Assembly: GCA_964430505.1 (NCBI GenBank)
Contig: CAYSGH010000001.1
Location: 62,001-126,000 of the forward strand
From: UBA6176 sp032119375
Lineage (GTDB): Bacteria > Verrucomicrobiota > Verrucomicrobiia > Limisphaerales > UBA9464
DNA: 64,000 nt
Reading direction: 5' to 3'
Part shown: positions 16,905 to 25,361 of the stretch, in pieces
How the letters are laid out: every line of letters starts with the position of its first letter
How positions within the stretch are numbered: the first letter of the stretch is position 1
Position numbers and translations under genes: made by a program
The notes under the pieces: generated by a model
What the model saw: the letters and a program-made list of their open reading frames with translations, nothing else
What the model was told of the DNA's origin: nothing
The model's database searches: none

Positions 16905-17534
16905 ATGAGCGACAGCAACACGGACAGCTTGCTGACGGATCCCGGCCTCCTGCAGCGGATGGCAACGGCCTCCGACTCGGATGCGTGGTCCGAGTTCCAC
17001 GATCGGTATCATGTCTTCATACGGGAGCTTGCGACTCGCAATGGCCTGCCGGAACACGACGCGAAGGACCTCGAGCAACTGGTGCTGCTGGGACTGGTCG
17101 AGGGCATCGTCGGGTTCAAGCCGCGTCCGCGCCGCGGGTCCTTCCGGCGTTGGCTGGCCCAACGCGTCCGGTGGCGCATCACCGACTTCGTGCGCGCCCG
17201 GAAGCGCGACCGGGAGGATCCGTTGCCAGACCAGGACGGCGACTCGGAGCGTGCGTTGCCCGGGCTCATCGAGGAGGCCGTGGACTTGGCGGAAGCCATG
17301 GATCGGAGCGAACGCGTCGCCTTGGTACGGGCCGCCTTGTGTTCCTTGTCGGCACGGATCAACCCCAAGAACATCCAGGCGTTTGACCTGGTGGTTCTTC
17401 AGGGAAACAGCCCGGAGCATGTGGCCCGCGTTCTGCGCATGCCCCGCGCGTCCGTGTACTTGGCATGCCATCGACTGGAAAAATCCCTCAGGAAGCGCGT
17501 GGCCGAGATGCTTGCCGCGCGCGCCAAGTCCTGA
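16905..17534 (+). CDS. ECF-type RNA polymerase sigma factor
   Basis: A 209-residue sigma-70-family protein with region 2 (about 28-100: AWSEFHDRYHVFIRELATRNG, LGLVEGIVGFKPRPRRGSFRRWL) and region 4 (about 150-200: ARVLRMPRASVYLACHRLEKSL). It would direct RNA polymerase to a dedicated promoter set. The next gene, 3 nt downstream, encodes a membrane Ser/Thr kinase. This pairing of an ECF sigma with a Hanks-type kinase is characteristic of Planctomycetes and Verrucomicrobia, where the kinase is thought to activate the sigma factor. No anti-sigma gene is nearby. The frame is open far upstream; an in-frame GTG at 16863 is an alternative start. Confidence 0.85.
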   Translation: MSDSNTDSLLTDPGLLQRMATASDSDAWSEFHDRYHVFIRELATRNGLPEHDAKDLEQLVLLGLVEGIVGFKPRPRRGSFRRWLAQRVRWRITDFVRARKRDREDPLPDQDGDSERALPGLIEEAVDLAEAMDRSERVALVRAALCSLSARINPKNIQAFDLVVLQGNSPEHVARVLRMPRASVYLACHRLEKSLRKRVAEMLAARAKS

Positions 17535-17537
17535 CCC

Positions 17538-20444
17538 ATGCCCGCGCCCGTCGCCCCCACCGGCTACGATCTCGTCCGCGAAATCGGCTCCGGCGGCTTT
17601 GGAACGGTCTGGATCGCACGGGCCCAGACCGGGATCTGGAGGGCCGTGAAGATCGTCGCGTCCGCCTCGTCGGCGGACCGCGAGGCCTTCCGCCGCGAGC
17701 TCTCGGGCATCACGCGCTTCCAGAACGCCACGCTGGGTCAGCCCACGCAGCTCGCCATCCTCCACGTCGAGGCCGACGACGCCCAGGGGTTGCTGCGCTA
17801 CGTGATGGAGCTGGCCGACGACGCCTCGGGCACGACGGCCTTCGACCCGTCGTCGTACGTCCCGCTCACGCTGAAAGAGCTGCGGCTGCGACGCGGCCGC
17901 CTGCCCGTCGCGGAAGTGGCCCGCATCGGCGTGCACGTCGCCCGCAGCCTGGCTTTTCTCCATTCCAAGGGCCTTCTCCATCGCGACGTGAAGCCCTCCA
18001 ACATCATCCTGGTTGGCGGCGTTCCCAAGCTCTCCGACCTCGGCCTTGTCACCTCCTCGGAGACCGCCGTGACGCGAATCGGGACGCAGGGCTACGTCGC
18101 CCCTGAAGGACCGGGCACTGCGTTGGCCGACCTCTATAGCCTCGGCCTCGTCTTGTTCGAGTTGGCCACCGACCAACCCACCAGCCAATTCCCATGCCTT
18201 CCCCCGGACCTGCCGTCATGGCCGGACGCCCGCGATTTTTCCGCCCTCAACGACATCCTCCTTCGTGCCTGTGCGCGAGAGCCCTCCGAGCGTCACGCGT
18301 CGGCTGCGGCCCTCGCCGATGACCTTGCCGCGTTCCTGTCTGGCCGCTCCATCACCGCCATCGACGCGGCGCGACGTCGTTGGAAGAGGCGTGGCCTGAT
18401 GGCCATGGGCGCGTTGGTCGCCTGCGCCGTCGCCTCGGGGCTGTCCTTGCGCGAGGCACAGGTTGCCAAGGACCGCGAATCCCTGGCCGCAACCCGCCGC
18501 CAATTCGCGGTGAACACGGCCTTCCAATTCCTTCAGGCCGGGAACCCTGCCGCTGCCCTCGCGCAATGGCGTTCCGTGCCGGGCCTCGGGGATGCCACCT
18601 TGCCCGGCAGCTTTCTCCGCGGGCAAATTGACGGAGACCCCAGCGTGCTGCTGGCACAGGACGGCCAGCCATGGGCGTCCGGCCATGCCTCCCTCGCGTC
18701 CGGCTCATGGATCGCCTCCACGCCAGATGGGCGCGTCGCGTGGGGCTCCCTCCAGTCGAACCAGTGGGCATGGGTCCCGGGTGTCCAGGTGAGCAAGGTC
18801 GGGCCGTGGCGACCGGGCGGAACAGAGGCCTGGGTCGCCATCTCCAACCAATGGCACGCCCTCCGTCCCGCCGACGCCCGCCTGGGCCCACCGGTGTTGT
18901 CGGGTGAACCCGAAGCCGCCGCGCCCGACGGTGGCGGCCTCGTCGTCTCTGATCCTGTCGCAACCAACGTCGTCCTTCGACTCTGGCGGGACATCCAGCC
19001 CGCCCTGCCCGACGTCACGCTCCCCGTGCCGCGCCCGCAACTCCTGTGGGTCGCCCTCTCCCCACGCAGCGAGACCATGGCCGTGGCGTGGTTCGAGCTG
19101 ACCAACGGCCTGCGCCAACGCCGTCTCGGCCTGTGGAGCCTCAACCCGCCGCGCCCCCTCGGCGTCAAGGCCGTCGATGGCTGGATTTGGGGCCTCCATG
19201 CCACCCAGGCCGGACGCACGCTGTACATCGCCGATGGCCGCCGCGCGGCATGGCACGACCCCTCCGAAGGCCCGCCCGTCGCATCCGACCTGGCCGGCGA
19301 ATGGATTCGTTGCTCCGCCTTGGCCCCCGATGGCACCACGTGGATGGCTGGCACCGAAAACGGGTGCGTTCGCTGGCATGACGTGGCACCCGGAGCACCC
19401 GCAGCCCAGGAGCGACGCGGGCACGTCGGCCCGGTTCGCTCGGTGGCATGGCTCGGCGGAGACGCACCCGTCGTCTCGTTCGGGCAGGATGGCTCCGTTC
19501 GTCGTTGGCCCGCAGCGGCGACGGGCCGTGCATGGGAGGGAGGTTGGGCGGGTGAATTCGGCGATGCCGTTCCTGGGCCGGGCGGAACCCACATCCTCGC
19601 GACCCGCAACGAGGCGGCCGTCGCCGTGCTGGATGCAAAAAGCCTGGCGGTGGTCGGCGAAGTCAAAGGCTCCTTCCAGCCGCTGGAGCCGACGGCCGAT
19701 GACCAACGCGCCTGGTATCTGGGGCCAGGCTTGGCCCTTCAACAACGTTCATGGCCCGGGCATGCCATCGAGTGGCAGTCCCCGCCCCTGACAACGACTC
19801 CGCCCACCTATGTGATGCGCACCCCGGGGCATGTGTTGGTAGGGGCGGACGACGGCCGTGGCGCTGGGTTGGCCGTGGTGGCACGGCTCGAAACGAATGC
19901 AGCCCCGCAATCGGTTTCGTTGCGCCAGCCCCCCGTCGCCCTGGCGTTGCATCCTGCGGGTCGCCTCCTCGCCTGCTCGTTTCCCGATGGCTCCGTCGAG
20001 GTCGTCGATGTGTCCACCGGCCCGTTGGCATGGAGCCTTTCCAAACCCATGGCCGGGCTCGCAAAGGCCACGGTGCTGAAGTGGGATCCAAGGGGAGCAC
20101 GGATCGTGGTCGGACGCTCGGATGGCTCGCTGGCATTACATGCCACCCCGGACCCGGCGACGGGGAAGGCCGTGGAGGCGACCCGGCCCCTTGCGACGGT
20201 TCGAGCCCACGCCGGCCATGTCGTGGGCGTCGCTTGGGAGGAATCCGGGACGGGGTTGGTGACGATTGCCGACGACGGCTTCCTGCGCTTCTGGCAAGGG
20301 GATGACCTCCAGCCCTCGGGGTCCTGGAAGGCCGACCCGGACGGTCTGGCGAACGTGACCATGGACCCGCGCTTCCAGCAACTGATCACCCTCGGCGTGA
20401 CCGGCCGCGTCCGACGCTGGCCGATGAACCCGGGAAAGCCTTGA
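17538..20444 (+). CDS. Membrane Ser/Thr protein kinase with extracytoplasmic propeller-like domain
   Basis: A 968-residue Hanks-type kinase. Kinase domain about residues 10-270: Gly-loop GSGGFGTVW (17-25), Lys38, catalytic loop HRDVKPSN (148-155, Asp150), metal-binding DLG at 167-169 in place of DFG, and APE at 188-190. A single transmembrane helix at about 286-303 follows an Arg/Lys cluster. The remaining 660 residues are rich in repeats with Trp, Gly-Asp and DG turns (WTLxxD-like units such as RWHDV, VRRWP, LRFWQG, VRRWPM) and look like a WD40/beta-propeller sensor outside the membrane. It follows the ECF sigma gene by 3 nt, so phosphorylation of that sigma factor by this kinase is the likely output. 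The signal sensed is unknown. Confidence 0.88.
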   Translation: MPAPVAPTGYDLVREIGSGGFGTVWIARAQTGIWRAVKIVASASSADREAFRRELSGITRFQNATLGQPTQLAILHVEADDAQGLLRYVMELADDASGTTAFDPSSYVPLTLKELRLRRGRLPVAEVARIGVHVARSLAFLHSKGLLHRDVKPSNIILVGGVPKLSDLGLVTSSETAVTRIGTQGYVAPEGPGTALADLYSLGLVLFELATDQPTSQFPCLPPDLPSWPDARDFSALNDILLRACAREPSERHASAAALADDLAAFLSGRSITAIDAARRRWKRRGLMAMGALVACAVASGLSLREAQVAKDRESLAATRRQFAVNTAFQFLQAGNPAAALAQWRSVPGLGDATLPGSFLRGQIDGDPSVLLAQDGQPWASGHASLASGSWIASTPDGRVAWGSLQSNQWAWVPGVQVSKVGPWRPGGTEAWVAISNQWHALRPADARLGPPVLSGEPEAAAPDGGGLVVSDPVATNVVLRLWRDIQPALPDVTLPVPRPQLLWVALSPRSETMAVAWFELTNGLRQRRLGLWSLNPPRPLGVKAVDGWIWGLHATQAGRTLYIADGRRAAWHDPSEGPPVASDLAGEWIRCSALAPDGTTWMAGTENGCVRWHDVAPGAPAAQERRGHVGPVRSVAWLGGDAPVVSFGQDGSVRRWPAAATGRAWEGGWAGEFGDAVPGPGGTHILATRNEAAVAVLDAKSLAVVGEVKGSFQPLEPTADDQRAWYLGPGLALQQRSWPGHAIEWQSPPLTTTPPTYVMRTPGHVLVGADDGRGAGLAVVARLETNAAPQSVSLRQPPVALALHPAGRLLACSFPDGSVEVVDVSTGPLAWSLSKPMAGLAKATVLKWDPRGARIVVGRSDGSLALHATPDPATGKAVEATRPLATVRAHAGHVVGVAWEESGTGLVTIADDGFLRFWQGDDLQPSGSWKADPDGLANVTMDPRFQQLITLGVTGRVRRWPMNPGKP

Positions 20445-20525
20445 GCAGGCGGGCGACTTGGCGGTGATCGGTCCCGACGCACCTTGGCCTTTTTCGTTGG
20501 CAGGTGCGGACCCGGATGGCACCCC

Positions 20526-21170
20526 ATGCCCATCATGCACGAGGAAGCGATGGAACACCTTGCCCGGCACGACCGGGTCATGGCGCGGCTCACCCGTCAG
20601 GTGGGTCCCTGCACGTTGAAGCCCGAGCCGCGAAGGACGCCCTACCATTCCTTGGTCCGGGCTGTGGCGCACCAGCAACTCAACGGCACCGCCGCCGCCA
20701 CCATCCTGCGACGGTTCCAGGGATTGTTCCCTGGCCGACGCTTCCCAAGGCCGGAGGACGTCGCCGCTGCGTCCGACGAGGCGCTTCGGTCGGCCGGCCT
20801 CTCCGGCTCGAAAGTCGCCGCCATCCGCGACATCACCGCGCGGGTTCTGTCCGGCGAAATCCCGGGATCGCGCACCATGCGTGGGATGTCGGACGAAGAG
20901 GTTGTGGAACGGCTGACGGCGGCACGCGGCGTGGGGCGCTGGACGGCAGAAATGCTGCTCATGTTCCAGTTGGGTCGGCCGGACGTCCTTCCTGCCGACG
21001 ACTACGGCGTCCGGACCGGCTTCCGCATTGCATACGGATGGGATGAGCTGCCGCGCCCCCGGGAATTGCTGGCCTATGGCGAGCGGTGGCGACCACATCG
21101 CACCGTGGCTTCATGGTACCTCTGGAGGGCCGTGGACTTGGCCAAGCAGGCCCAAAAAGGCGTGGCCTGA
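20526..21170 (+). CDS. HhH-GPD DNA glycosylase (AlkA-like 3-methyladenine glycosylase)
   Basis: A 214-residue base-excision-repair glycosylase. The helix-hairpin-helix is visible as ERLTAARGVGRWTAEMLL (about 130-147), followed by the catalytic Asp in LPADDYGVRTGF. The N-terminal helical part (YHSLVRAVAHQQLNGTAAATI) matches the AlkA/MAG group, which removes alkylated purines. There is no extra N-terminal Ada-like or TBP-like domain, so it is the short form. The start at 20526 has no Shine-Dalgarno sequence; 20535 is an alternative. It is convergent with thiE, 49 nt apart. Confidence 0.88.
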   Translation: MPIMHEEAMEHLARHDRVMARLTRQVGPCTLKPEPRRTPYHSLVRAVAHQQLNGTAAATILRRFQGLFPGRRFPRPEDVAAASDEALRSAGLSGSKVAAIRDITARVLSGEIPGSRTMRGMSDEEVVERLTAARGVGRWTAEMLLMFQLGRPDVLPADDYGVRTGFRIAYGWDELPRPRELLAYGERWRPHRTVASWYLWRAVDLAKQAQKGVA

Positions 21171-21219
21171 GACGATGGAACGCCGGGGCCCTCGCTGGGA
21201 GGAGTTGGCCTCCTGCGGA

Positions 21220-21867
21220 TCAAAGGGCGGCGTCTAGGCGCGCACGGATGGCCCGGGTGGCGGCCTCGACGTCCGGCTGGAGCAAAAGGGCGGACACGAT
21301 GCACACGCGGGTGGCCCCGGCTTCCAGCACCGCGTCGAGGTTGCCGGGTTGGATGCCCCCAATGGCGAACCAAGGCACCCGGGCATGGGCGGCGGCCCAG
21401 CGCACGTAATCCAACGTGACAGCAGGCCGACCCGGCTTGGTGGGCGTGGCAAAGACAGGGCCGACGGCGACGTAGGCCGCGCCAGCCGCCTCCGCCCTCA
21501 AGAACTGGTCGGGCGCATGGCTGCTCAGTCCCAGCTCGGGACGTTGGCGCGTGCCGGGAAGGTCCGCGTTGGTTGCATGGCCCGCATCGAAGAAGTCCTC
21601 CTGACCCAGGTGAACACACGGAACGCCCAGCTCGCATCCCAGGGTCCAGTCGTCGTTCAGGACCATCCGGGCACCTGCCGCCTTCACCACGGGGAAGACG
21701 GCCTCGACGAGACGCCGCGTGGCGTCGCGTTCCCAGCCCTTGGCGCGAACTTGGACGACGTCGGCCCCGCCACCGCAGAGGGCGCGTGCCAGCTCCTCAG
21801 GCGCGCGGCCTTCGAGATAGGCCGTGTCCACAAACGCGTACAACCGGCAATCAGCCCACAGATTCAT
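21220..21867 (-). CDS. thiE: Thiamine-phosphate synthase
   Basis: Joins the thiazole and pyrimidine halves of thiamine (HET-P + HMP-PP to thiamine phosphate). The 215-residue TIM barrel shows LYAFVDT at the first strand, VVQVRAKG for pyrophosphate binding, VLNDDW for Mg binding and VGPVFATPTKPGRP for the substrate loop. IGGIQPGNLDAVLEAGATRVCIVSAL closes the barrel. The gene stands alone: no other thiamine gene is adjacent and I see no TPP riboswitch. Instead, a terminator-like hairpin with a T-rich run ends directly at its ATG, so expression must involve read-through or another mechanism. Confidence 0.93.
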   Translation of the reverse strand: MNLWADCRLYAFVDTAYLEGRAPEELARALCGGGADVVQVRAKGWERDATRRLVEAVFPVVKAAGARMVLNDDWTLGCELGVPCVHLGQEDFFDAGHATNADLPGTRQRPELGLSSHAPDQFLRAEAAGAAYVAVGPVFATPTKPGRPAVTLDYVRWAAAHARVPWFAIGGIQPGNLDAVLEAGATRVCIVSALLLQPDVEAATRAIRARLDAAL

Positions 21868-21905
21868 GAAAAGAAAGGCCCGGCGCAGGAACCCCCTGTG
21901 CCGGG
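21868..21905 (-). terminator. Terminator hairpin ending at the thiE start codon
   Basis: On the minus strand CCCGGCACAGG (21905-21895) pairs with CCTGCGCCGGG (21889-21879), 11 bp with one G-U and a 5-nt loop. It is followed by the T-rich run CCTTTCTTTTC (21878-21868) and then the ATG of thiE at 21867. It lies 69-106 nt past the stop of the Gfo/Idh gene. Confidence 0.7.
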
Positions 21906-21973
21906 TGAGCTTGCGGAACCCATCGCGCCCTCCCGCCCCGCGATCCCCGGTTCTCGCCCCCCGACCCCCAACC

Positions 21974-23137
21974 CTATGCCTTGACCCGGGTCCAGCGGGC
22001 GTTCTGTGCGGAGGACTTCACGACGGCCTCGATGAAGGCCATGCCGCGGACGCCGTCCTCGATCTTGGGGAAGTCGTTGGCGGGGTCTTCTTGGGCGAGT
22101 GTGCGACCTTCTTCCCGCGCGCGGATGGCGTTGGCGAAGTTCTTGTAGATGTTGGCGAAGGCCTCGAGGTAGCCCTCGGGATGGGCGGGAGGCGTGCGCC
22201 CGGCGCCCTTGGCGGCGTCGCTGAGGTAGCCCTGTGCGGCGCGGTACACCTGCATGGGCTGGTCGCTCCACTTCACGAGCAGCGTGTTGGGCTCCCTCTG
22301 GTGCCACTCGAGCCCGCCGGTCTCGCCATAGACGCGGATGTTGAGGTTGTTTTCCTCGCCCACGGAAATCTGGGAGCTGTGGAGCACGCCCTTGGCCCCG
22401 CCCTGGAAGCGGAGGAGCACGTTGCCGTCGTCGTCCAGCTTGCGGCCCTTCACGAACGCGGTGATGTCCGCCGCCAGCTCCTCGATGTGCAGCCCGGTGA
22501 TGTACTCGGCCAGGTTCTCGGCGTGCGTCCCGATGTCGCCAATGCAACCGGCCGCGCCCGAGCGCTTCGGGTCGGTGCGCCAGGACGCCTGCTTCTGTCC
22601 GCTGGCCTCGATGCGGGTCGCGAGCCAGCCCTGCGGATACTCCACGACCACCTTGCGGATCTTGCCGAGCTTGCCGGACCGCACGAGGTGGCGCGCCTCC
22701 TTCACCATCGGGTAGCCCGTGTAGTTGTGCGTCAGGCCGTAGAGCAGGCCCGTCTTCTTCACCAACTTCTGCAACGTCACCGCCTCCTTGAGGTCAAACG
22801 TTGCCGGCTTGTCGCTCAACACATGGAACCCATGCTCCAGCGCCATCTTGGCGGGCGGAAAGTGCACGTGGTTCGGCGTCACGATCGCCAGGAAATCCAT
22901 GCGCTCGCCCGCCGGAAGCTTCGACTCCGCCGCAATCATCTCCTGGAAGCTCCCGTAGCAACGGCCCGCCGGAAGGAACAGGTCCGCCCCCGAAGCCCGG
23001 GACTTCTCCGGGTCCGACGAAAACGCGCCGCACACGAGGTCGATCTGCTGGTCCATCGCGGCCGCGATGCGATGCACCGCCCCGATGAAGGCCCCACGAC
23101 CGCCGCCGACCATGCCGTAACGAATCTTTCTGCTCAT
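21974..23137 (-). CDS. Gfo/Idh/MocA family NAD(P)-dependent oxidoreductase
   Basis: A 387-residue cytoplasmic oxidoreductase likely acting on a sugar or inositol derivative. The Rossmann fold begins at once (IRYGMVGGGRGAFIGAVHR). The catalytic EKP of the family appears as DKP in HVLSDKPATFDL (about residue 113). GDIGTHAENLAEYITG near 217 matches the substrate-binding GxHxxD/E region, and the C-terminal beta sheet domain is complete. Substrate cannot be predicted. It has a promoter 13-41 nt upstream that predicts a leader of about 6 nt, and a terminator hairpin between it and thiE. Confidence 0.92.
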   Translation of the reverse strand: MSRKIRYGMVGGGRGAFIGAVHRIAAAMDQQIDLVCGAFSSDPEKSRASGADLFLPAGRCYGSFQEMIAAESKLPAGERMDFLAIVTPNHVHFPPAKMALEHGFHVLSDKPATFDLKEAVTLQKLVKKTGLLYGLTHNYTGYPMVKEARHLVRSGKLGKIRKVVVEYPQGWLATRIEASGQKQASWRTDPKRSGAAGCIGDIGTHAENLAEYITGLHIEELAADITAFVKGRKLDDDGNVLLRFQGGAKGVLHSSQISVGEENNLNIRVYGETGGLEWHQREPNTLLVKWSDQPMQVYRAAQGYLSDAAKGAGRTPPAHPEGYLEAFANIYKNFANAIRAREEGRTLAQEDPANDFPKIEDGVRGMAFIEAVVKSSAQNARWTRVKA

Positions 23138-23149
23138 GAGAGTGCGCAG

Positions 23150-23178
23150 TCTCTATCGCCACCCGCCCGGGCCGTCAA
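23150..23178 (-). promoter_or_regulatory. Predicted promoter of the Gfo/Idh gene (near-leaderless)
   Basis: TTGACG (23178-23173), 17-nt spacer, TAGAGA (23155-23150) on the minus strand. Expected start about 23143, six nt before the ATG at 23137. Confidence 0.55.
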
Positions 23179-23219
23179 TCGGGCGTCCCCGACGCCGCCC
23201 AACTTTCCCGGGGAAACGC

Positions 23220-23249
23220 TTGCCGTCCCGACGCCCGGGGCCGTTTACT
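23220..23249 (+). promoter_or_regulatory. Predicted promoter of the SRP RNA gene
   Basis: TTGCCG (23220-23225), 18-nt spacer, TTTACT (23244-23249). The predicted start, about 23255, coincides with the 5' strand of the RNA's terminal helix. Confidence 0.45.
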
Positions 23250-23253
23250 CCGC

Positions 23254-23349
23254 GTGCCAGGGTCCATGGATCGGGGGCTTGCAAACCCCGCCAGGGCAGG
23301 AATGCAGCAACGGTAGCTTGATCCCCGATTGCCGTGGGTGCCCTGGCAC
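23254..23349 (+). ncRNA. ffs: Small signal recognition particle RNA (4.5S type)
   Basis: A 96-nt RNA that with Ffh targets nascent membrane proteins. The ends pair perfectly: GTGCCAGGG (23254-23262) with CCCTGGCAC (23341-23349). Further in, CCATGG pairs with CCGTGG and ATCGGGG with CCCCGAT. The apical part contains GCCAGGGCAGGAATGCAGCAAC, split here as GCCAGGGCAGG then AATGCAGCAAC, which matches the conserved Ffh-binding symmetric loop and GGAA-type tetraloop region of bacterial SRP RNA. Length and single-hairpin shape fit the short bacterial form. It occupies the spacer between the divergent Gfo/Idh and htpG genes. Confidence 0.85.
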
Positions 23350-23370
23350 TTCCCCCCCTTTCGCCCGCCC

Positions 23371-23402
23371 TCCGCTTCCCGCCCCCCGCTTCCCGCTTCC
23401 CC
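23371..23402. repeat. Second copy of the GGGAAGC heptamer repeat
   Basis: Read on the minus strand this is GGGGAAGCGGGAAGC, a G-run, then GGGAAGCGG. It is the same unit as at 3166-3216, in the opposite orientation, again in an intergenic spacer. Confidence 0.6.
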
Positions 23403-23412
23403 ATCGCCCTCC

Positions 23413-23443
23413 TTGACACACCCGGCCGCTGGGACACTAGAAA
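23413..23443 (+). promoter_or_regulatory. Predicted htpG promoter
   Basis: TTGACA (23413-23418), 19-nt spacer, TAGAAA (23438-23443). The ATG is 57 nt downstream of the -10. No CIRCE or sigma-32-type element is visible. Confidence 0.5.
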
Positions 23444-23500
23444 GGGCGGAGGGCGCGGCCTCCCTTCAACAAGGCGCGCCCCATCGACATCACATCGAAC

Positions 23501-25348
23501 ATGAGCCAGCAGGAAAACCACGTCTTCCAGGCCGAGATCCAGCAGGTCTTGGACATCGTCATCCATTCCCTTTACACGGACCGCGAGGTGTTCGTGCGCG
23601 AGCTGGTGTCCAACGCGGCCGACGCGTGCGAGAAGCTTCGCTTTCTCCAGGCCGGCGGAACCACCGCCGTCCATCAGCCCGACGTCGCCCCCGCCATCCG
23701 CATCGAGACCGGCAAGGACGCCGGAACGCTCACCATCGCCGACTCCGGCATTGGGATGACGCGGGACGAGATCGTGCAGAACCTCGGGACCATCGCCCAC
23801 TCCGGCACCAAGGCGTTCCTCAAGGCGCTGGCGGACGGCGCGAAGTCCGACGCCCGCCTCATCGGCCAGTTTGGCGTGGGCTTCTACTCCGCCTTCATGG
23901 TCGCCAAGCGCGTCACCGTGTTGTCGCGGTCGCACCAGCCCGACTCGACGGGGTGGCGCTGGAGCAGCGAGGGCGCGGGCGGCTATACCATCGAGCCCGC
24001 CGGGGACCTGCCACGCGGCACCCAGGTCATCCTCGAGCTGAAGGACGAGGCGAAGGAGTTTGCCGACAAGGCCCGTGTCGAGTCCGTCGTCCAGCGCTAC
24101 TCCAACTTCGTCACGTTCCCCATCGAGGTGGATGCGTCCCGCGTGAACGGCGTCCAGGCCATCTGGGCGCGCAGCAAGAACGACGTCACCGAGGAGGAGT
24201 ACAAGGCCTTCTACAAGTTCCTTGGGCACGACAACGAGGACCCGCTCTACCGCCTTCACTTCACCGCCGACGCGCCGCTCTCCATCCAGTCCGTCTTGTT
24301 CGTGCCCAAGCACAACCTGGAGACCCTCGGCCTCACCCGCGTGGATTCCGAGGTCAACCTCCATTGCCGCAAGGTGCTCATCGAGCCGAAGGCCAAGGGG
24401 TTGTTCCCGGACTGGCTGCGGTTCCTGAAGGGCGTCGTGGATTGCGAGGACCTGCCCCTCAACGTGTCCCGCGAGCGCATGCAGGACTCGTCGCTCCTGC
24501 GGAAGCTCAACCGCGCCCTCACGTCCAAGGTGCTGCGCTTCCTGGCAGAGGAAGCGACGAAGGACCCCGATGCCTACGCGACGTTTCACGCCGAGTACGC
24601 CCGCTTCCTGCGCGAGGGGGTCCTGTCGGACCACGAACATCGCGAGGCCCTCGCCAAGCTGCTGCGGTTCGAGTCGTCCACTCAGGAGGCCGGCAAGGCC
24701 ACCAGCCTCGCCGCCTACGTCAGCCGCATGCCGGAGGCGCAAAAGGAAATCTACTTCCTCCATGCCCCGTCCCGTGACGCCGCCCTCGCCAGCCCGCAGC
24801 ACGAGGTCTTCGCCGCCCGCAACCTGGAGGTCCTCATCCTCACCGACCCCGCCGACGAGTTCGTGCTCGACCGCGTCGGCGAGTTCGAGGGCAAGAAGAT
24901 CGTCGCGGCGGAAAAGGCCAGCCTTGAGGTGCCCGAGCCCGCCGCGGCGGACGGGCAACTGACGCCCGAGCAGGCCACGGGATTGGCGGAGTGGCTGAAG
25001 ACCACGCTGGCGGACGCCGTGTCCGACGTCCGCGTGTCCAAGCGCCTGGCTGCCAGCCCGGTGATCGCCGTGGAGTCCGACGGCTTCATGACCGCCACGA
25101 TGCGCCGGACGCTGAAGGCGATGAACCGCGACCAAAAGGAACTCCCGGGATCAAGCCCCGACCTGGAGATCAACCCGCGCCACCCGCTGGTGTCACGGCT
25201 GGAGGGAATGCGCCACAAGGATCCGGAACTCGCCTCCCAGGCCGCCGCACAGCTCCTGGACAACGCCCGCATGGCCGCAGGCCTCGTCGAGGACCCGCGC
25301 CCCATGATCCAGCGGATGAACCAGCTTCTCGAACGCGTCCTTGCCTGA
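23501..25348 (+). CDS. htpG: Molecular chaperone HtpG (Hsp90)
   Basis: A 615-residue ATP-dependent chaperone of the cytoplasm. The N-terminal GHKL ATPase domain shows ELVSNAADACEKLRFL (metal/ATP site), DSGIGMTRDEIVQNLGTIAHSGT and GQFGVGFYSAFMVA. The middle domain has LPLNVSRERMQDS with the Arg that contacts ATP gamma-phosphate. The C-terminal dimerisation domain ends in RMNQLLERVLA. Full length for the bacterial family. It stands alone; upstream are the SRP RNA and a heptamer repeat, and downstream a GC-rich two-part hairpin separates it from the convergent ABC ATPase gene. Confidence 0.96.
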   Translation: MSQQENHVFQAEIQQVLDIVIHSLYTDREVFVRELVSNAADACEKLRFLQAGGTTAVHQPDVAPAIRIETGKDAGTLTIADSGIGMTRDEIVQNLGTIAHSGTKAFLKALADGAKSDARLIGQFGVGFYSAFMVAKRVTVLSRSHQPDSTGWRWSSEGAGGYTIEPAGDLPRGTQVILELKDEAKEFADKARVESVVQRYSNFVTFPIEVDASRVNGVQAIWARSKNDVTEEEYKAFYKFLGHDNEDPLYRLHFTADAPLSIQSVLFVPKHNLETLGLTRVDSEVNLHCRKVLIEPKAKGLFPDWLRFLKGVVDCEDLPLNVSRERMQDSSLLRKLNRALTSKVLRFLAEEATKDPDAYATFHAEYARFLREGVLSDHEHREALAKLLRFESSTQEAGKATSLAAYVSRMPEAQKEIYFLHAPSRDAALASPQHEVFAARNLEVLILTDPADEFVLDRVGEFEGKKIVAAEKASLEVPEPAAADGQLTPEQATGLAEWLKTTLADAVSDVRVSKRLAASPVIAVESDGFMTATMRRTLKAMNRDQKELPGSSPDLEINPRHPLVSRLEGMRHKDPELASQAAAQLLDNARMAAGLVEDPRPMIQRMNQLLERVLA

Positions 25349-25361
25349 CGCGCCCGACGCG

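Noticed and set aside
20445..20525. Hairpin GCACCT/AGGTGC between the kinase and glycosylase genes as a terminator
   Set aside because: Only 6 bp with a 17-nt loop and no T-run after the stem.
21868..21973. TPP riboswitch before thiE
   Set aside because: The conserved CUGAGA and ACCUGAUC-like cores are absent. Only a terminator-like hairpin is present.
23153..25135. 660-residue open frame on the minus strand opposite htpG
   Set aside because: It is an antisense shadow of htpG and crosses the SRP RNA gene.
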